Shown piece by piece: positions 1-9,374 of a DNA stretch of 64,000 nucleotides. The stretch comes from Photobacterium sp. TY1-4. Its GTDB lineage: Bacteria; Pseudomonadota; Gammaproteobacteria; Enterobacterales; Vibrionaceae. Below the pieces are notes generated by a model. That model did not search any database. It was not told the DNA's origin and was given only the letters and a program-made list of their open reading frames with translations. Within the stretch, counting starts at the first letter, position 1; every line of letters begins with the position of its first letter. A program made the position numbers and the translations under genes. Where the stretch lies: the NCBI RefSeq assembly GCF_025398175.1, contig NZ_CP099735.1, positions 1,302,001-1,366,000 on the forward strand, in the 5' to 3' direction.

Positions 1-787
1 ACGGGAAGTAAATCTCGTGAATTCCGCCGAAGAAGTGAATGATCGACGCACCGCCTGCGGTTTGTTTCGCCGTCCCGCGACCAAACACCATGTAGGCCAG
101 CAACACGCCCAGACCCGGGCCCGGGTTGGCTTCAATCAGGAAGAAAATCGACTGACCCAGCTCATTAGCCTGTTGAATACCCAGCGGCGAGAAAATACCG
201 TGGTTAATCGCATTGTTCAGGAACAGAATTTTCGCCGGCTCAACAAAAATGGAGGTCAGAGGCAACAAGCCAGCTTCAACCAGCAGGTTGACGCCGCCCG
301 CCAGACCGGCAGACAGAATTTTCACGAACGGGCCGATCATCATAAACGCCAGGATGGCACACAGCATCCCGATGATCCCAGCCGAGAAGTTATTGACCAA
401 CATCTCAAAGCCGCTTTTGACTTTGCCGTCGACCCAGTTGTCGAACTTCTTGATCGCCCAGCCGCCCATCGGGCCCACCATCATGGCGCCCATAAACATC
501 GGAATATCGGTCCCGACAATGACCCCGGTGGTGGTAATGGCACCGACCACGGCACCGCGATCGCCACCGACCAACTTGCCGCCGGTATAGCCGATCAACA
601 GGGGCAGCAGGTAAGTGATCATCGGGCCGACCAGCTTAGCCAATGCTTCGTTCGGCACCCAGCCGGTTGGAATGAACAATGCAGTGATGAAGCCCCAGGC
701 GATAAACGCGCCAATGTTGGGCATCACCATGTTTGAGAGAAAACGACCAAAATTTTGTATTTTGATCTTTGCATCAGGTGATATCAT
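1..787 (-). CDS. mtlA: PTS mannitol transporter EIICBA, N-terminal part (runs off window)
   Basis: Mannitol-specific permease that takes up mannitol and phosphorylates it during transport across the inner membrane. Reading the minus strand from the ATG at 787 gives 262 codons without a stop to the window edge. They start [20 protein letters not shown] and match the membrane EIIC domain of MtlA, with the family stretches [28 protein letters not shown] and GIHEIYFP. The cytoplasmic EIIB and EIIA parts would lie beyond base 1. A GGGGAAT ribosome binding site sits just upstream of the ATG. Two perfect CRP-type sites lie about 290-350 bases upstream, which fits catabolite control. The gene is divergent from ptsG. 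Identity is firm from sequence similarity recalled to E. coli and Vibrio MtlA; only the N-terminus is visible. Confidence 0.93.
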   Translation of the reverse strand, partial: MISPDAKIKIQNFGRFLSNMVMPNIGAFIAWGFITALFIPTGWVPNEALAKLVGPMITYLLPLLIGYTGGKLVGGDRGAVVGAITTTGVIVGTDIPMFMGAMMVGPMGGWAIKKFDNWVDGKVKSGFEMLVNNFSAGIIGMLCAILAFMMIGPFVKILSAGLAGGVNLLVEAGLLPLTSIFVEPAKILFLNNAINHGIFSPLGIQQANELGQSIFFLIEANPGPGLGVLLAYMVFGRGTAKQTAGGASIIHFFGGIHEIYFP

Positions 788-830
788 AAGGATTCCCCGT
801 TTGAGGTTCAGTTTGAAAAATCAGTGTTAG

Positions 831-850
831 AACGGTTCGCCAAAACCGTT
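831..850. promoter_or_regulatory. Hairpin in mtlA leader
   Basis: A perfect 7-bp inverted repeat, AACGGTT and AACCGTT with a 6-base loop, lies 44 bases upstream of the mtlA ATG, inside the probable 5' leader. No T-run follows on either strand, so it is not a standard terminator. In V. cholerae the mtlA leader is a target of the antisense RNA MtlS; whether that exists here cannot be told. Confidence 0.3.
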
Positions 851-1073
851 GATTGCTTCGTACCCAATCAATCTATCACAGAATTTCCAGACGGAACTGA
901 GAACGGGTTTTTCGTGATCAGTCTCCGATTTTCCGCCCCCTTTGCAAAAAATTAACGTGATCTCCGTTGCAGAACGCCTTTGTAACTTAGCTACAAAACA
1001 CCACTTTTGTAAAAATCAATAACAAATTATTGATAGACATCACAGAATTAAAACGATTAAAACTTAAACTCCT

Positions 1074-1089
1074 TGTGACATAAATCACA
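1074..1089. promoter_or_regulatory. CRP-cAMP binding site (mtlA side)
   Basis: TGTGACATAAATCACA is an exact TGTGA-N6-TCACA palindrome, the CRP consensus core. It lies 287 bases upstream of the mtlA start. A second perfect site follows 36 bases further on. Several CRP sites upstream of mtlA are also known in E. coli. Confidence 0.75.
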
Positions 1090-1125
1090 TTATGAAACTT
1101 TTACCTCGATGAGCTTAAGATTGAG

Positions 1126-1141
1126 TGTGACCTATCTCACA
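1126..1141. promoter_or_regulatory. CRP-cAMP binding site, second copy
   Basis: TGTGACCTATCTCACA is again an exact TGTGA-N6-TCACA palindrome. The centre-to-centre distance to the first site is 52 bases, close to five helical turns, so both would lie on the same face of the DNA. Confidence 0.75.
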
Positions 1142-2177
1142 TTGATACGTCCGTTCCCCGCGTCAAAATCCTCTCCACGATGCCAGATATGCCATTTTGT
1201 AGCTTAATTACATACAACACCGGGTGAATATTCCACATGGGAATCCATCGCCATATGTGATCCGGTGCGAGGGGTAACCAACCTTTCTCATCATCTATAC
1301 GGCCACTACAGAGCGCTCCGCTCAAAGCTCAAGCGGCCGATCCTGGCACACTGGCTCAGCCAATCGCTCGACATTGATTCATAATACTTCAACGCCGATG
1401 CAATCAATTGAGTTGCCTTGGTTGCCGAGGTTTTATTGGCTGCTGAAACGGAAAGCGATTGTCACCCTTGTGAAATGGAAACGTTTGACTCACTCTGATA
1501 TCGCTATTGATATTTATATTAAACTTATTTTACAGTGCACCCGAGATCATTTAACATTTTGAATGCATACTATAAAAATAATGAACCGCAACACCGTGTT
1601 ATGATCTCGTCATATATTACCTCCATACTTTAACCGGATTGTTCCGGGCTCCGGAAATCCTCAAGCAACACAGGCGTTCAATGTAACGCTACACGCTGAA
1701 CGTAACAAAGTTATCAAGCCAAAAAATGAGCTTAACCAATTGATCTTTAATGCATAACTAATATTGACCTCTGGTTTTCTGTGAATAAGATCACTGTACC
1801 AACCCCGTATCACGTTACACAGCACTTACAATGCCTTGTTTTTTCGTTACCTAAAGAAACTATAAGTTACACTATGTTACGTCCAGTGTGACGTATCACG
1901 CGTAATTATTCCCGCACCTGACTTATGATGATTACCGTGAATTGGAGAGCTCAATAATATAATTCCAATCAACAACAAATAATGATTTTAAAGACAATTT
2001 AATTTTAATACGACGTGATCATCATTTTATTTTAATTCGCTATTCAACCGAGTCATTCGGATAGTGATGAAATATATATCCACCTCATGTTCCGGTCTGA
2101 ATATTATTCTGGCAGGCAGGTTCAGTGCGGCTTGATTGTCACGTCCACAACATATCTCAATCTAATGTTCATCATGA
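1142..2177. other. Long AT-rich non-coding region upstream of ptsG
   Basis: About 1 kb between the mtlA control region and ptsG carries no convincing gene. Two 62-codon open frames (1137-1325 minus, 1374-1562 plus) have no ribosome binding site and no recognisable composition. The region becomes strongly AT-rich after about 1560. It holds one good CRP-like site at 1780-1795. The rest may hold distant promoters or a small RNA, but I see no terminator that would mark one. Confidence 0.5.
1780..1795. promoter_or_regulatory. Probable CRP site upstream of ptsG
   Basis: TGTGAATAAGATCACT matches TGTGA-N6-TCACA at 9 of 10 core positions. It lies about 395 bases before the ptsG start, compatible with cAMP-CRP activation of a glucose PTS gene through a distant promoter with a long leader. 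Confidence 0.5.
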
Positions 2178-2189
2178 ATGGGGGTTCAA

Positions 2190-3578
2190 ATGAACGTGTT
2201 TAGTACGATGCAAAAAATGGGGCGCAGCCTCATGCTGCCAGTCGCCTGTATGCCGGCAGCGGGTATCCTGCTGGGTATTGGTGGTAACGCTGAAGTTGCG
2301 AAGTTCCTGCCGGACATCGTTGCGCAAGTCATGACCGAAGCCGGTCTGGGTGTATTTGCCAACATGGCGCTGCTGTTTGCCATCGGTGTTGCCCTGGGCT
2401 TTACCAAGAACGACGGTGTTGCTGCCCTGGCTGCTGCACTGGGTTACCTGACCATGACCCGCGTCCTGGGCGTGGTGGCTGAAGGCACCGATACCGGTGT
2501 ATTCGGTGGTGTCATCATGGGTCTGGTTGCTGCACAGCTGTTTAATAAATACCATTCTATCCAGCTACCGACTTACCTGGGCTTCTTCGGCGGTAAACGC
2601 TTCGTCCCGATTGTCACATCCCTGGCGGCCTGTGTGGTTGCCGCGATCCTGGCAATTGTCTGGCAGCCAATCGGTGCCGGTATTCAGTCTTTCTCTGAGT
2701 GGGCGGCATACCAGTCTCCGGAAGTTGCCTTCGGTATCTACGGCCTTGTTGAGCGTTCGCTGATCCCATTCGGTCTGCACCACATCTGGAACGCACCATT
2801 CTTCTACGAAGTCGGTGAGTTCACAACGGCTGCCGGTGAAGTGGTTCGCGGTGAAATCCCTCGCTACCTGGCGGGTGACCCAACAGCCGGTAACCTGGCG
2901 GGTGGCTACATGTTCAAGATGTTCGGTCTGCCTGCAGCATGTCTGGCCATGTACATGACCGCAAAACCAGAGAACAAACTGAAAGTTGCGTCAATCCTGG
3001 GCTCTGCCGCACTAACTTCTTTCCTGACCGGTATCACCGAACCAATCGAATTCGCGTTCATGTTCGTTGCACCGATTCTGTATGTTGCACACGCACTGCT
3101 GGCTGGCTCTGCCTTCGTCGTGATGATTCTGCTGGGCATCAAACACGGCACAACGTTCAGCCACGGCCTGTTTGACTTCACCCTGCTGTTCGGTCACTCC
3201 ACCAACGGCTGGCTGCTTCCGGTTATCGGTCTGGTTTACGCGGCGATTTACTTCCTGGTCTTCACAGCGCTGATTAAAGCCCTGAACCTGAAAACAGTGG
3301 GTCGTGAAGACGAAAAAGAAGCAGCAGCTGACGTGAACACCGCTTCTGACGGCTTGGCGAAAGACATCACCGAAGCCTTCGGTGGCAAAGCCAACATCAA
3401 AGATCTGGAAGCGTGTATCACTCGTCTTCGTGTCACCGTACACGATGGCTCAAAAGTGAACTCTGAGCGTCTGAAAGAGCTGGGTGCTGCCGGTGTCTTC
3501 GCCAAGGGCGATAACTTCCAGGCAGTCTTCGGAACGCACTCCGAAATCATTAAAGGTCAAATGGAAGCGCTGGCATAA
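2190..3578 (+). CDS. ptsG: PTS glucose transporter subunit EIICB
   Basis: Glucose permease of the phosphotransferase system: a membrane EIIC channel followed by a cytoplasmic EIIB domain that receives phosphate from EIIA-Glc. The 462-residue product follows E. coli PtsG closely along its length, including SLMLPV near the start, FANMALLFAIGVALGFT, GKRFVPI, IPFGLHHIWN and the EIIC signature GITEPIEFAFMFVAP. The EIIB phosphorylation cysteine is in the motif LEACITRLRV near the C-terminus. I chose the ATG at 2190 because GGGGG at 2180-2184 gives a good ribosome binding site; an in-frame ATG at 2178 would add four residues without one. NagE-type transporters are the nearest alternative, but the EIIC sequence and the absence of a fused EIIA favour glucose. 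A strong terminator follows. Confidence 0.92.
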   Translation: MNVFSTMQKMGRSLMLPVACMPAAGILLGIGGNAEVAKFLPDIVAQVMTEAGLGVFANMALLFAIGVALGFTKNDGVAALAAALGYLTMTRVLGVVAEGTDTGVFGGVIMGLVAAQLFNKYHSIQLPTYLGFFGGKRFVPIVTSLAACVVAAILAIVWQPIGAGIQSFSEWAAYQSPEVAFGIYGLVERSLIPFGLHHIWNAPFFYEVGEFTTAAGEVVRGEIPRYLAGDPTAGNLAGGYMFKMFGLPAACLAMYMTAKPENKLKVASILGSAALTSFLTGITEPIEFAFMFVAPILYVAHALLAGSAFVVMILLGIKHGTTFSHGLFDFTLLFGHSTNGWLLPVIGLVYAAIYFLVFTALIKALNLKTVGREDEKEAAADVNTASDGLAKDITEAFGGKANIKDLEACITRLRVTVHDGSKVNSERLKELGAAGVFAKGDNFQAVFGTHSEIIKGQMEALA

Positions 3579-3607
3579 TCCATCCGATTCCAAAGATCAC
3601 TTATCGC

Positions 3608-3636
3608 AAACCGGGCTAAGCAGCCCGGTTTTTTTT
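3608..3636 (+). terminator. Rho-independent terminator of ptsG
   Basis: CCGGGCT and AGCCCGG form a 7-bp GC-rich stem with a four-base loop, preceded by AAA and followed by eight T residues, 30 bases after the ptsG stop. Confidence 0.9.
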
Positions 3637-3719
3637 AGCTCAGCGAAAGCCCCAGGGGACACCCGGCAACGCACTGACCCGGTTTCGGCATGACATGCAT
3701 CTTCCGCACAATAGCCCCC

Positions 3720-3837
3720 CGCAGCACAGCCCCTGCATCGCAAACCTCGACATTACAAACCTCGGCACCACAAATCTCTACACCGTGGACCCCTACACCA
3801 CTGACTCCTTCACCACAGACCCTGCACCACAGACCCT
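3720..3837. repeat. Degenerate 15-nt tandem repeat
   Basis: About seven units of 14-15 bases follow the pattern RCACYACARACCYCT, for example ACATTACAAACCTCG at 3750 and ACACCACTGACTCCT at 3795; the last two units are 14 bases and almost identical. The block lies between ptsG and the following c-di-GMP gene. It creates a spurious threonine- and proline-rich open frame, but no ribosome binding site or known protein is attached to it. Confidence 0.6.
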
Positions 3838-4049
3838 GCTCCAGACATTTTCCTCACCACAGGCTCCCCGCACCAGCATGATATCCAGAGCAATTTATCA
3901 ACAAGCAGCACGTCAATTACCAACTCACACTTTTAAGCCAACACCCTCACCCAATATATGCACTATGATACTTAGTTGTTATATTAGGCATAAGCATGCA
4001 CTCACTGTGCAGATATACCTATTTTGAGCAATAAGAGATCCCTATTGGC

Positions 4050-7000
4050 ATGAATCACGCCAGCATTCTCGATCTGGTCTACAACGCTGCCCTGCTGCTG
4101 GCCATGATCATCATCTACGATATTGCAGCCGGGCGTGGCCATCCTTCCCTCAATCCTGTCCGACAGTTGTTTACCGGCCTGGCCCTGGGGGCCATCGGCA
4201 TGGTGATCATGCTGACACCCTGGGAATATGCACCGGGGATCATCTTCGATACCCGCTCGGTGCTCCTGAGCATTTCCGGGCTGTTCTTCGGGGCGATTCC
4301 GGCCACGGTTGCCATGCTGATCACCGGAAGCCTGCGCTACCTGCAAGGCGGCACGGCTGCGCTGACCGGGATCTCCGTGATTTGGGCTTCCGGCTGCCTG
4401 GGCATCGCCTGGCACTACCTGCGGCGACGGCCTTTGAGCGAGCTCACCGTGCGGGAGCTGTACCTGTTCGGGGTCGTCGTCCACCTGGCGATGCTCGGCC
4501 TGATGCTGACCCTGCCCTGGGAGGTCGCCCGTCAGGTACTGGCCAGTATCACGTTTCCGGTGCTGTTGATTTACCCGGTGATCACCGTGGCGCTCGGCAT
4601 GCTGTTTACCCGGCGACTCCAGCGGGATGAAACGGCGGAGGCCCTGCGCGAGAACGAGTTCCTGTTCCGCTCCCAATTCGATTTGGGCAATATCGGGATC
4701 GCCATCACCCACCCGGACAAACACTGGCTCCGGGTCAACCCGCGCCTGTGCGACATGCTGGGCTACAGCGAGAAAGAACTGCTGTTGCAGAGCTGGGTCG
4801 ATATCACCCACCCGGACGATTTGGAAGCGGATCTGGCACAACACCAAGCCATGCTCGAAGACCAAATCCAGGGCTATAGTATGGACAAGCGCTTTATCCG
4901 CAAAAACGGCGAACTGCTGTATGCCCATATGACGATTGCCTGCTACCGGGTCGGGGATGACATCCAGTTCTTCATTGCGGGGATCATCGACACCACCGAA
5001 AGCAAAGAGGCGGAAGCACAACTGCGGGCAAAGAAAGAGCAACTGGCCTCGGTACTGACCGGGAGTGATCTCGGCTACTGGGACTGGAATATTCAAACCA
5101 ATGTCATTCAGAGCAACGATCGCTGGGCCGAAATTCTGGAAGCAACCCCCGAAGAGATGAGCCCGGACAGCCAGTTCTGGTTTGACCGGATCCACCCCGA
5201 TGATCGCCCGTTGGTGCGCCAGTCCCTCACCGATCATCTGGAAGGCCGTACCCCGCAGCATAAAATCGAGTACCGGGTCCTGACCAGACGCGGACATTAC
5301 AAGTGGATCCTCGACTGCGCCAAAGTCGTCAACTACAGCGAGGACGGCAGCCCGCTGCGCATGTGCGGGACCCAAACCGACATCACCCAACGCAAGGAGG
5401 CGGAGGCGTCGATGCAGTTGGCCTCCATGGTGTATCAGAACTGCCATGAAGCCATGGTGGTAACCAACAGCCACGGTCAGATTATCGATACCAACCCGGC
5501 GTTTACCACGATGACTGGTTATCAGCCCGATGAAGTGAAAGGCAAGAGCCCGAAGATCCTGGTTTCCCGCCATCAGGACCGCAATATTTTCGACACGCTG
5601 GTCGACACCCTGTTTTCAACCGGCTGCTGGCAGGGCGAAATTGACCAGTGCCGCAAGAACGGCAGCACCTATACCGCCTGGCTGAGCATCAACTCCATCT
5701 TCAACCCGGACGGCTCTGTCCAGCGTCGGGTGGCGCAATTTTCTGATATTACCGAGAAGAAAAAGTCAGATCAGATCATCTGGAGCCAGGCCAACTTCGA
5801 TGCCCTGACCGGCTTGCCGAACCGCCATATGTTCCTGAGCCAGTTAGAGCAGGAGCAACGCAAAGCACACCACCATGGCGAACAACTGGCCCTGCTGTTC
5901 CTCGATCTGGATCATTTTAAGGAAATCAACGACACCCTCGGCCACCATGTTGGCGACGAGCTGCTCAAGGCCGTAGCCAAGCGCCTGCAACATTGCGTGA
6001 AGGAAACCGATACCGTCTCGCGGCTCGGCGGCGACGAGTTTACCGTGATCCTGAGCGGGCAAAAGCATGCCCGTGGTGCGGCGCATGTCTCCCAGCGCAT
6101 CCTGGCCCAGTTTGCCAAGCCTTTCCATATCGATGTGGAAACCATCTACATTTCACCCAGTATCGGCATCACATTGTTCCCGGAAGACGGCACCGACGCC
6201 GACACCCTGTTGAAGAACGCCGATCAGGCGATGTACGCCGCCAAAGGGCAAGGCCGCAACAGCTATCGCTACTTTACCGCCTCGATGCAGGAAGATGCCT
6301 TATACCGCCGCAGGCTGGGCAATGAATTGCGTCAGGCGCTCGGCTGCGACCAGCTGGAACTGCACTACCAACCCATCGTCAATTTACGGACCGGTGAAAT
6401 CATCAAAGCCGAAGCGCTGCTGCGCTGGAAGCATCCGGAACTCGGCTATATCGGACCGGCTGAATTTATTCCGATTGCCGAGGAAACCGGGATGATTGTT
6501 GAACTGGGGGATTGGGTATTCCGTCAGGCGGCCCAGCAGGTCGCCATCTGGCGCCGGGATTTCCACCCGGAGTTCCAGATCAGTATCAATAAGTCCCCGC
6601 TCCAGTTTCGCGAGCAAGGCAATGATATCCATAGCTGGATTGCACATCTCCATGCACTCGGGCTGCCCGGCCGAGCCATCACCATTGAGATCACCGAAGG
6701 CCTGCTGCTTGATGCCAGCCAGACCGTCACCGAAAAACTGTTGGCTTTCCGGGATGCCGGGATCCAGGTGGCGCTGGATGACTTCGGTACCGGTTATTCC
6801 TCACTCTCGTATATCAAGAAGTTTGATGTCGACAATATCAAGATTGACCAGTCCTTCGTGCGCAACCTGAGTGCCGACTCCGATGACCTGGCCGTGTGTG
6901 AAGCCATTATCGTGATGGCGCATAAACTGGGCCTGGAAGTGGTCGCGGAAGGGATCGAAACAGGCGGCCAGCGCCAGCTTCTGATCAATGCCGGCTGCGA

Positions 7001-7109
7001 TTATGGCCAGGGCATTTTGTTCTCAATGCCGAAACCTGCCGACATGTTCGAAAACTTACTGAACGTCAATCAAGAAGCGGCCCAAAGTCCCAGTGATCTG
7101 CCGGCTTAA
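4050..7109 (+). CDS. Membrane 5TM-PAS-PAS-PAS-GGDEF-EAL c-di-GMP protein
   Basis: A 1019-residue inner membrane protein likely to make and/or break c-di-GMP. The first ~195 residues hold several hydrophobic helices of the LytS/YhcK type (5TM-5TMR_LYT-like, with the pattern FTGLALGAIGMVIML and SGLFFGAIPATVAMLITG). Three PAS domains follow at about 200-315, 330-450 and 455-575, each closing with a typical D-x-T-E/T-x-R/K-K ending. A diguanylate cyclase domain has an intact GGDEF near residue 662 and KETD in place of the RxxD inhibitory site. The EAL domain starts with EALLRW near 787 and keeps EITE, DDFGTGYSSLSYIK, KIDQSF and EGIE, so it appears catalytically competent. The net activity and the signal sensed cannot be read from sequence. 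It stands alone, with a terminator after it. Confidence 0.9.
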   Translation: MNHASILDLVYNAALLLAMIIIYDIAAGRGHPSLNPVRQLFTGLALGAIGMVIMLTPWEYAPGIIFDTRSVLLSISGLFFGAIPATVAMLITGSLRYLQGGTAALTGISVIWASGCLGIAWHYLRRRPLSELTVRELYLFGVVVHLAMLGLMLTLPWEVARQVLASITFPVLLIYPVITVALGMLFTRRLQRDETAEALRENEFLFRSQFDLGNIGIAITHPDKHWLRVNPRLCDMLGYSEKELLLQSWVDITHPDDLEADLAQHQAMLEDQIQGYSMDKRFIRKNGELLYAHMTIACYRVGDDIQFFIAGIIDTTESKEAEAQLRAKKEQLASVLTGSDLGYWDWNIQTNVIQSNDRWAEILEATPEEMSPDSQFWFDRIHPDDRPLVRQSLTDHLEGRTPQHKIEYRVLTRRGHYKWILDCAKVVNYSEDGSPLRMCGTQTDITQRKEAEASMQLASMVYQNCHEAMVVTNSHGQIIDTNPAFTTMTGYQPDEVKGKSPKILVSRHQDRNIFDTLVDTLFSTGCWQGEIDQCRKNGSTYTAWLSINSIFNPDGSVQRRVAQFSDITEKKKSDQIIWSQANFDALTGLPNRHMFLSQLEQEQRKAHHHGEQLALLFLDLDHFKEINDTLGHHVGDELLKAVAKRLQHCVKETDTVSRLGGDEFTVILSGQKHARGAAHVSQRILAQFAKPFHIDVETIYISPSIGITLFPEDGTDADTLLKNADQAMYAAKGQGRNSYRYFTASMQEDALYRRRLGNELRQALGCDQLELHYQPIVNLRTGEIIKAEALLRWKHPELGYIGPAEFIPIAEETGMIVELGDWVFRQAAQQVAIWRRDFHPEFQISINKSPLQFREQGNDIHSWIAHLHALGLPGRAITIEITEGLLLDASQTVTEKLLAFRDAGIQVALDDFGTGYSSLSYIKKFDVDNIKIDQSFVRNLSADSDDLAVCEAIIVMAHKLGLEVVAEGIETGGQRQLLINAGCDYGQGILFSMPKPADMFENLLNVNQEAAQSPSDLPA

Positions 7110-7181
7110 GCTGCCGTCTTCAAAATCAGTGCAGCATGTGACAACGCAATTCGTACGACGTCTCTGAAAAACAGATGCCAT

Positions 7182-7215
7182 AAAAAACCCCAAGCCCGAA
7201 GGCCTGGGGTTTTTC
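7182..7215. terminator. Bidirectional terminator
   Basis: AAAAAACCCCA pairs with TGGGGTTTTT around a short loop, giving A-runs and T-runs on both sides. It lies between two convergent genes, about 73 bases after the GGDEF-EAL gene, and can stop transcription from either direction. Confidence 0.85.
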
Positions 7216-7258
7216 ATTTCAGCAAGCTCTATCCGGCAACCAAATCACCCCATTCGGA

Positions 7259-7891
7259 TCACTCTTCTACCAGCTCGTAGAATTGTGCCATCTCGTGCGG
7301 GGCAATCCCGTAACCGCCATCCGTCAGGTAACCGCCTTTATAGACAGTCATACCCTGCTCGTTCCAGTCCACGGCGATCTGGGCTGTTTCGCCATTTCGG
7401 CTGCCCAACAGTTGCAGCACTTCCTCCGTCACCGGGATCGCCCTGATCGTTTTCACCCGTTGAAACGGCTCGAACTCCGCACTCTGAGGCAGGGCGCCGT
7501 AGATCTCAATCCAGGTTTCCATCGGCACCAGCCACTCGTTATAGACCGCCCCGCTGATCGGCACGGGATGGCGGGCAATAACCACCACATTAGTCACGGT
7601 GTTTTCCGTTTCCAGCACAGGTTTACCGTGCTCATCAGCAACGAAGGTCGGCAGCATCCGATCCAGCTCACGACGCTGCGGCAAACGGCCGAGCGTCAAC
7701 GCTTTTTTGCGATAGACCGGCGCTGATTCAAATTGAGCCATCAACACCGGGATCTCCTGAAACACCACCGGCGCCGTTGTTTCTGCAAGCGCCGCGGCTG
7801 GGGATGCCTGCCCGGTTTGCGCATCCGTCGCGCTCGCCCCCGATACCCACAACATCGAGGTCAGGGCGGCTGTCAGCAGAAGTTTATTCAT
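7259..7891 (-). CDS. Secreted protein of unknown function
   Basis: A 210-residue exported protein that I do not recognise. The ATG at 7891 gives MNKLLLTAALTSMLWVSGAS as a clear Sec signal peptide ending in ASA; a longer frame from 7912 would put charged residues in front of it and is less likely. The mature part is mixed, without repeats or further membrane segments. It contains a stretch around VVVIARHPVPISGAVYNEW and a C-terminus rich in acidic residues. It has no nearby functional partner: the next gene upstream on the same strand is the YedI-like membrane protein, separated by about 130 bases. A periplasmic location is inferred from the signal peptide only. Confidence 0.7.
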   Translation of the reverse strand: MNKLLLTAALTSMLWVSGASATDAQTGQASPAAALAETTAPVVFQEIPVLMAQFESAPVYRKKALTLGRLPQRRELDRMLPTFVADEHGKPVLETENTVTNVVVIARHPVPISGAVYNEWLVPMETWIEIYGALPQSAEFEPFQRVKTIRAIPVTEEVLQLLGSRNGETAQIAVDWNEQGMTVYKGGYLTDGGYGIAPHEMAQFYELVEE

Positions 7892-8022
7892 GTCTGTTTT
7901 CTCTGAGATCAACGATATAACCTGCTATCTTAATCGCATTGGCTGCCACAATACCAGCTTCTGCCGTCTTCCACGCACCTGCGCGGATCAGTTGCACAAC
8001 AAGACACCAAAGCATTCCCGAA

Positions 8023-8937
8023 CTAGCTGGCAAGCCGTTTGCCCATCGAGACCCCGGCCAGCACCACAGCACCGGCGAGCAGGCCGGCCCCGGCATTGAT
8101 CAATGCCGGCAGGAGCCAGCCAGCCCCCGGCAAGCGGGCAAGTTGTTCGACAAGGTGCTCGACCCAAACATGGGCGTGCGGAATGCTGTGCATGATGATC
8201 CCGCCACCGACCAGGAACATCGCCGCGGTACCAACGACTGCCAGTACTTTCATCAGGTACGGGGCGGCATTGATCAGGCCGCTGCCCAGCACATGGCGCA
8301 CCGAGCGCCCGGGGTTGCCTTTGACCAGCCAGAGCCCCAAATCATCAAGCTTCACAATCGCCGCCACCAGACCATACACGCCGATGGTCATCAGTAAGGC
8401 AATCACACTGACCACCAGCACCTGGGTCGAAAAACTGGCTTCCTGCACCGTTCCCAGCGCAATCACGATGATCTCGGCCGACAGAATAAAATCGGTCCGG
8501 ATCGCCCCCCGGATTTTCTGTTGCTCAAAGGCCAGAATGTCCTCCGGCTGCTCTGCCTGCGCCAGCTCATCCAGCAGGGCATTTTCCTCCGGTCGGGGAG
8601 CGTGCAGCCACTTTTCGGCGATTTTCTCCGCCCCTTCAAAGCACAGGTAAAGCCCCCCGAGCAACAGCAAAGGTGTGATCAGCCAGGGCGCGATCGCACT
8701 GATCAGCAACGCCGCCGGAACCAGGATACACTTGTTGCGCAGCGACCCCTTGGCCACCGCCCAGACCACCGGGATTTCCCGCTCGGCCCGAACACCCGCG
8801 ACCTGCTGGGCATTGAGTGCCAAATCATCCCCGAGCACCCCCGCGGTCTTGCGCGCAGCGACTTTACTCATCACCGCCACATCGTCCAGCACGGTGGCAA
8901 TATCATCTAGCAAGGTTAACAAACTCGCACCGGCCAA
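8023..8937 (-). CDS. yedI: YedI-family (DUF808) inner membrane protein, TTG start
   Basis: A 304-residue multi-pass membrane protein of the DUF808/YedI family, whose function is not established. It begins AGASLLTLLDDIATVLDDVA after the start residue and matches E. coli YedI (305 residues) over its length, including the stretches KTAGVLGDDLALNAQQV and REIPVVWAVAKGS. No ATG exists at the conserved N-terminus. The family start falls exactly on a TTG at 8937 preceded by AGGAGAAGG, so I place the start there. An in-frame ATG at 8994 would add 19 unrelated residues. The gene is divergent from the cytochrome oxidase operon. Confidence 0.88.
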   Translation of the reverse strand: MAGASLLTLLDDIATVLDDVAVMSKVAARKTAGVLGDDLALNAQQVAGVRAEREIPVVWAVAKGSLRNKCILVPAALLISAIAPWLITPLLLLGGLYLCFEGAEKIAEKWLHAPRPEENALLDELAQAEQPEDILAFEQQKIRGAIRTDFILSAEIIVIALGTVQEASFSTQVLVVSVIALLMTIGVYGLVAAIVKLDDLGLWLVKGNPGRSVRHVLGSGLINAAPYLMKVLAVVGTAAMFLVGGGIIMHSIPHAHVWVEHLVEQLARLPGAGWLLPALINAGAGLLAGAVVLAGVSMGKRLAS

Positions 8938-9374
8938 AACCTTCTCCTCATTCTCAGCTATCAGGCAACAGTATAGGCTGCTCGCCACCCTCAATCGGGT
9001 CCAGAAAGGTATACACCTTCAGACTATGCACCCACGAGCAACCCGGTTGCAACCGGAAATACCTGAAGCGTATGGACCTGGATCAAACAAACGTGCTACC
9101 AGTCCTCACAATTCAGACAACTGAACAGAAAACAACCGCATGACTCGCGCGCCGGGTATTCCTCCACTAAGCTCAGTTATGATTCAAACAGAACAATTGA
9201 AGAAAGTTTCAAGCCGTAGAGCGGCGATGGCGCAGATCAACAGACCGGATCAACACAGACCAAACCGCCCCACCCCGCCCGCTTTACTGACGGCCACTTT
9301 TCGGGACTCCCCCAGCGGAGATCATTTGACTTCGGTATTTATCAGGGACGCAACGACGCGAAGGTGTTGCACCT
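8938..9374. other. Intergenic region before the oxidase operon
   Basis: 437 bases between divergent genes. I find no convincing gene: the open frame 9140-9475 is arginine- and proline-rich and overlaps the real start of the oxidase subunit II. The region should hold the oxidase promoter, but no clear -35/-10 pair or operator stands out. Confidence 0.4.

Noticed and set aside
788..1010. MtlS-type antisense RNA
   Set aside because: Known from V. cholerae mtlA, but I could not see a matching terminator on the plus strand, so it is not listed as a gene.
1137..1562. Two 62-codon frames in the mtlA-ptsG gap
   Set aside because: No ribosome binding site; the first overlaps a CRP site, and neither resembles a protein.
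3690..3881. Thr/Pro-rich 63-codon frame
   Set aside because: Produced by the 15-nt tandem repeat; no ribosome binding site.
4002..5573. 523-codon open frame opposite the GGDEF-EAL gene
   Set aside because: It is the antisense shadow of a GC-rich gene with clear domains; its product is His/Gln/Arg-rich with no family and no ribosome binding site.
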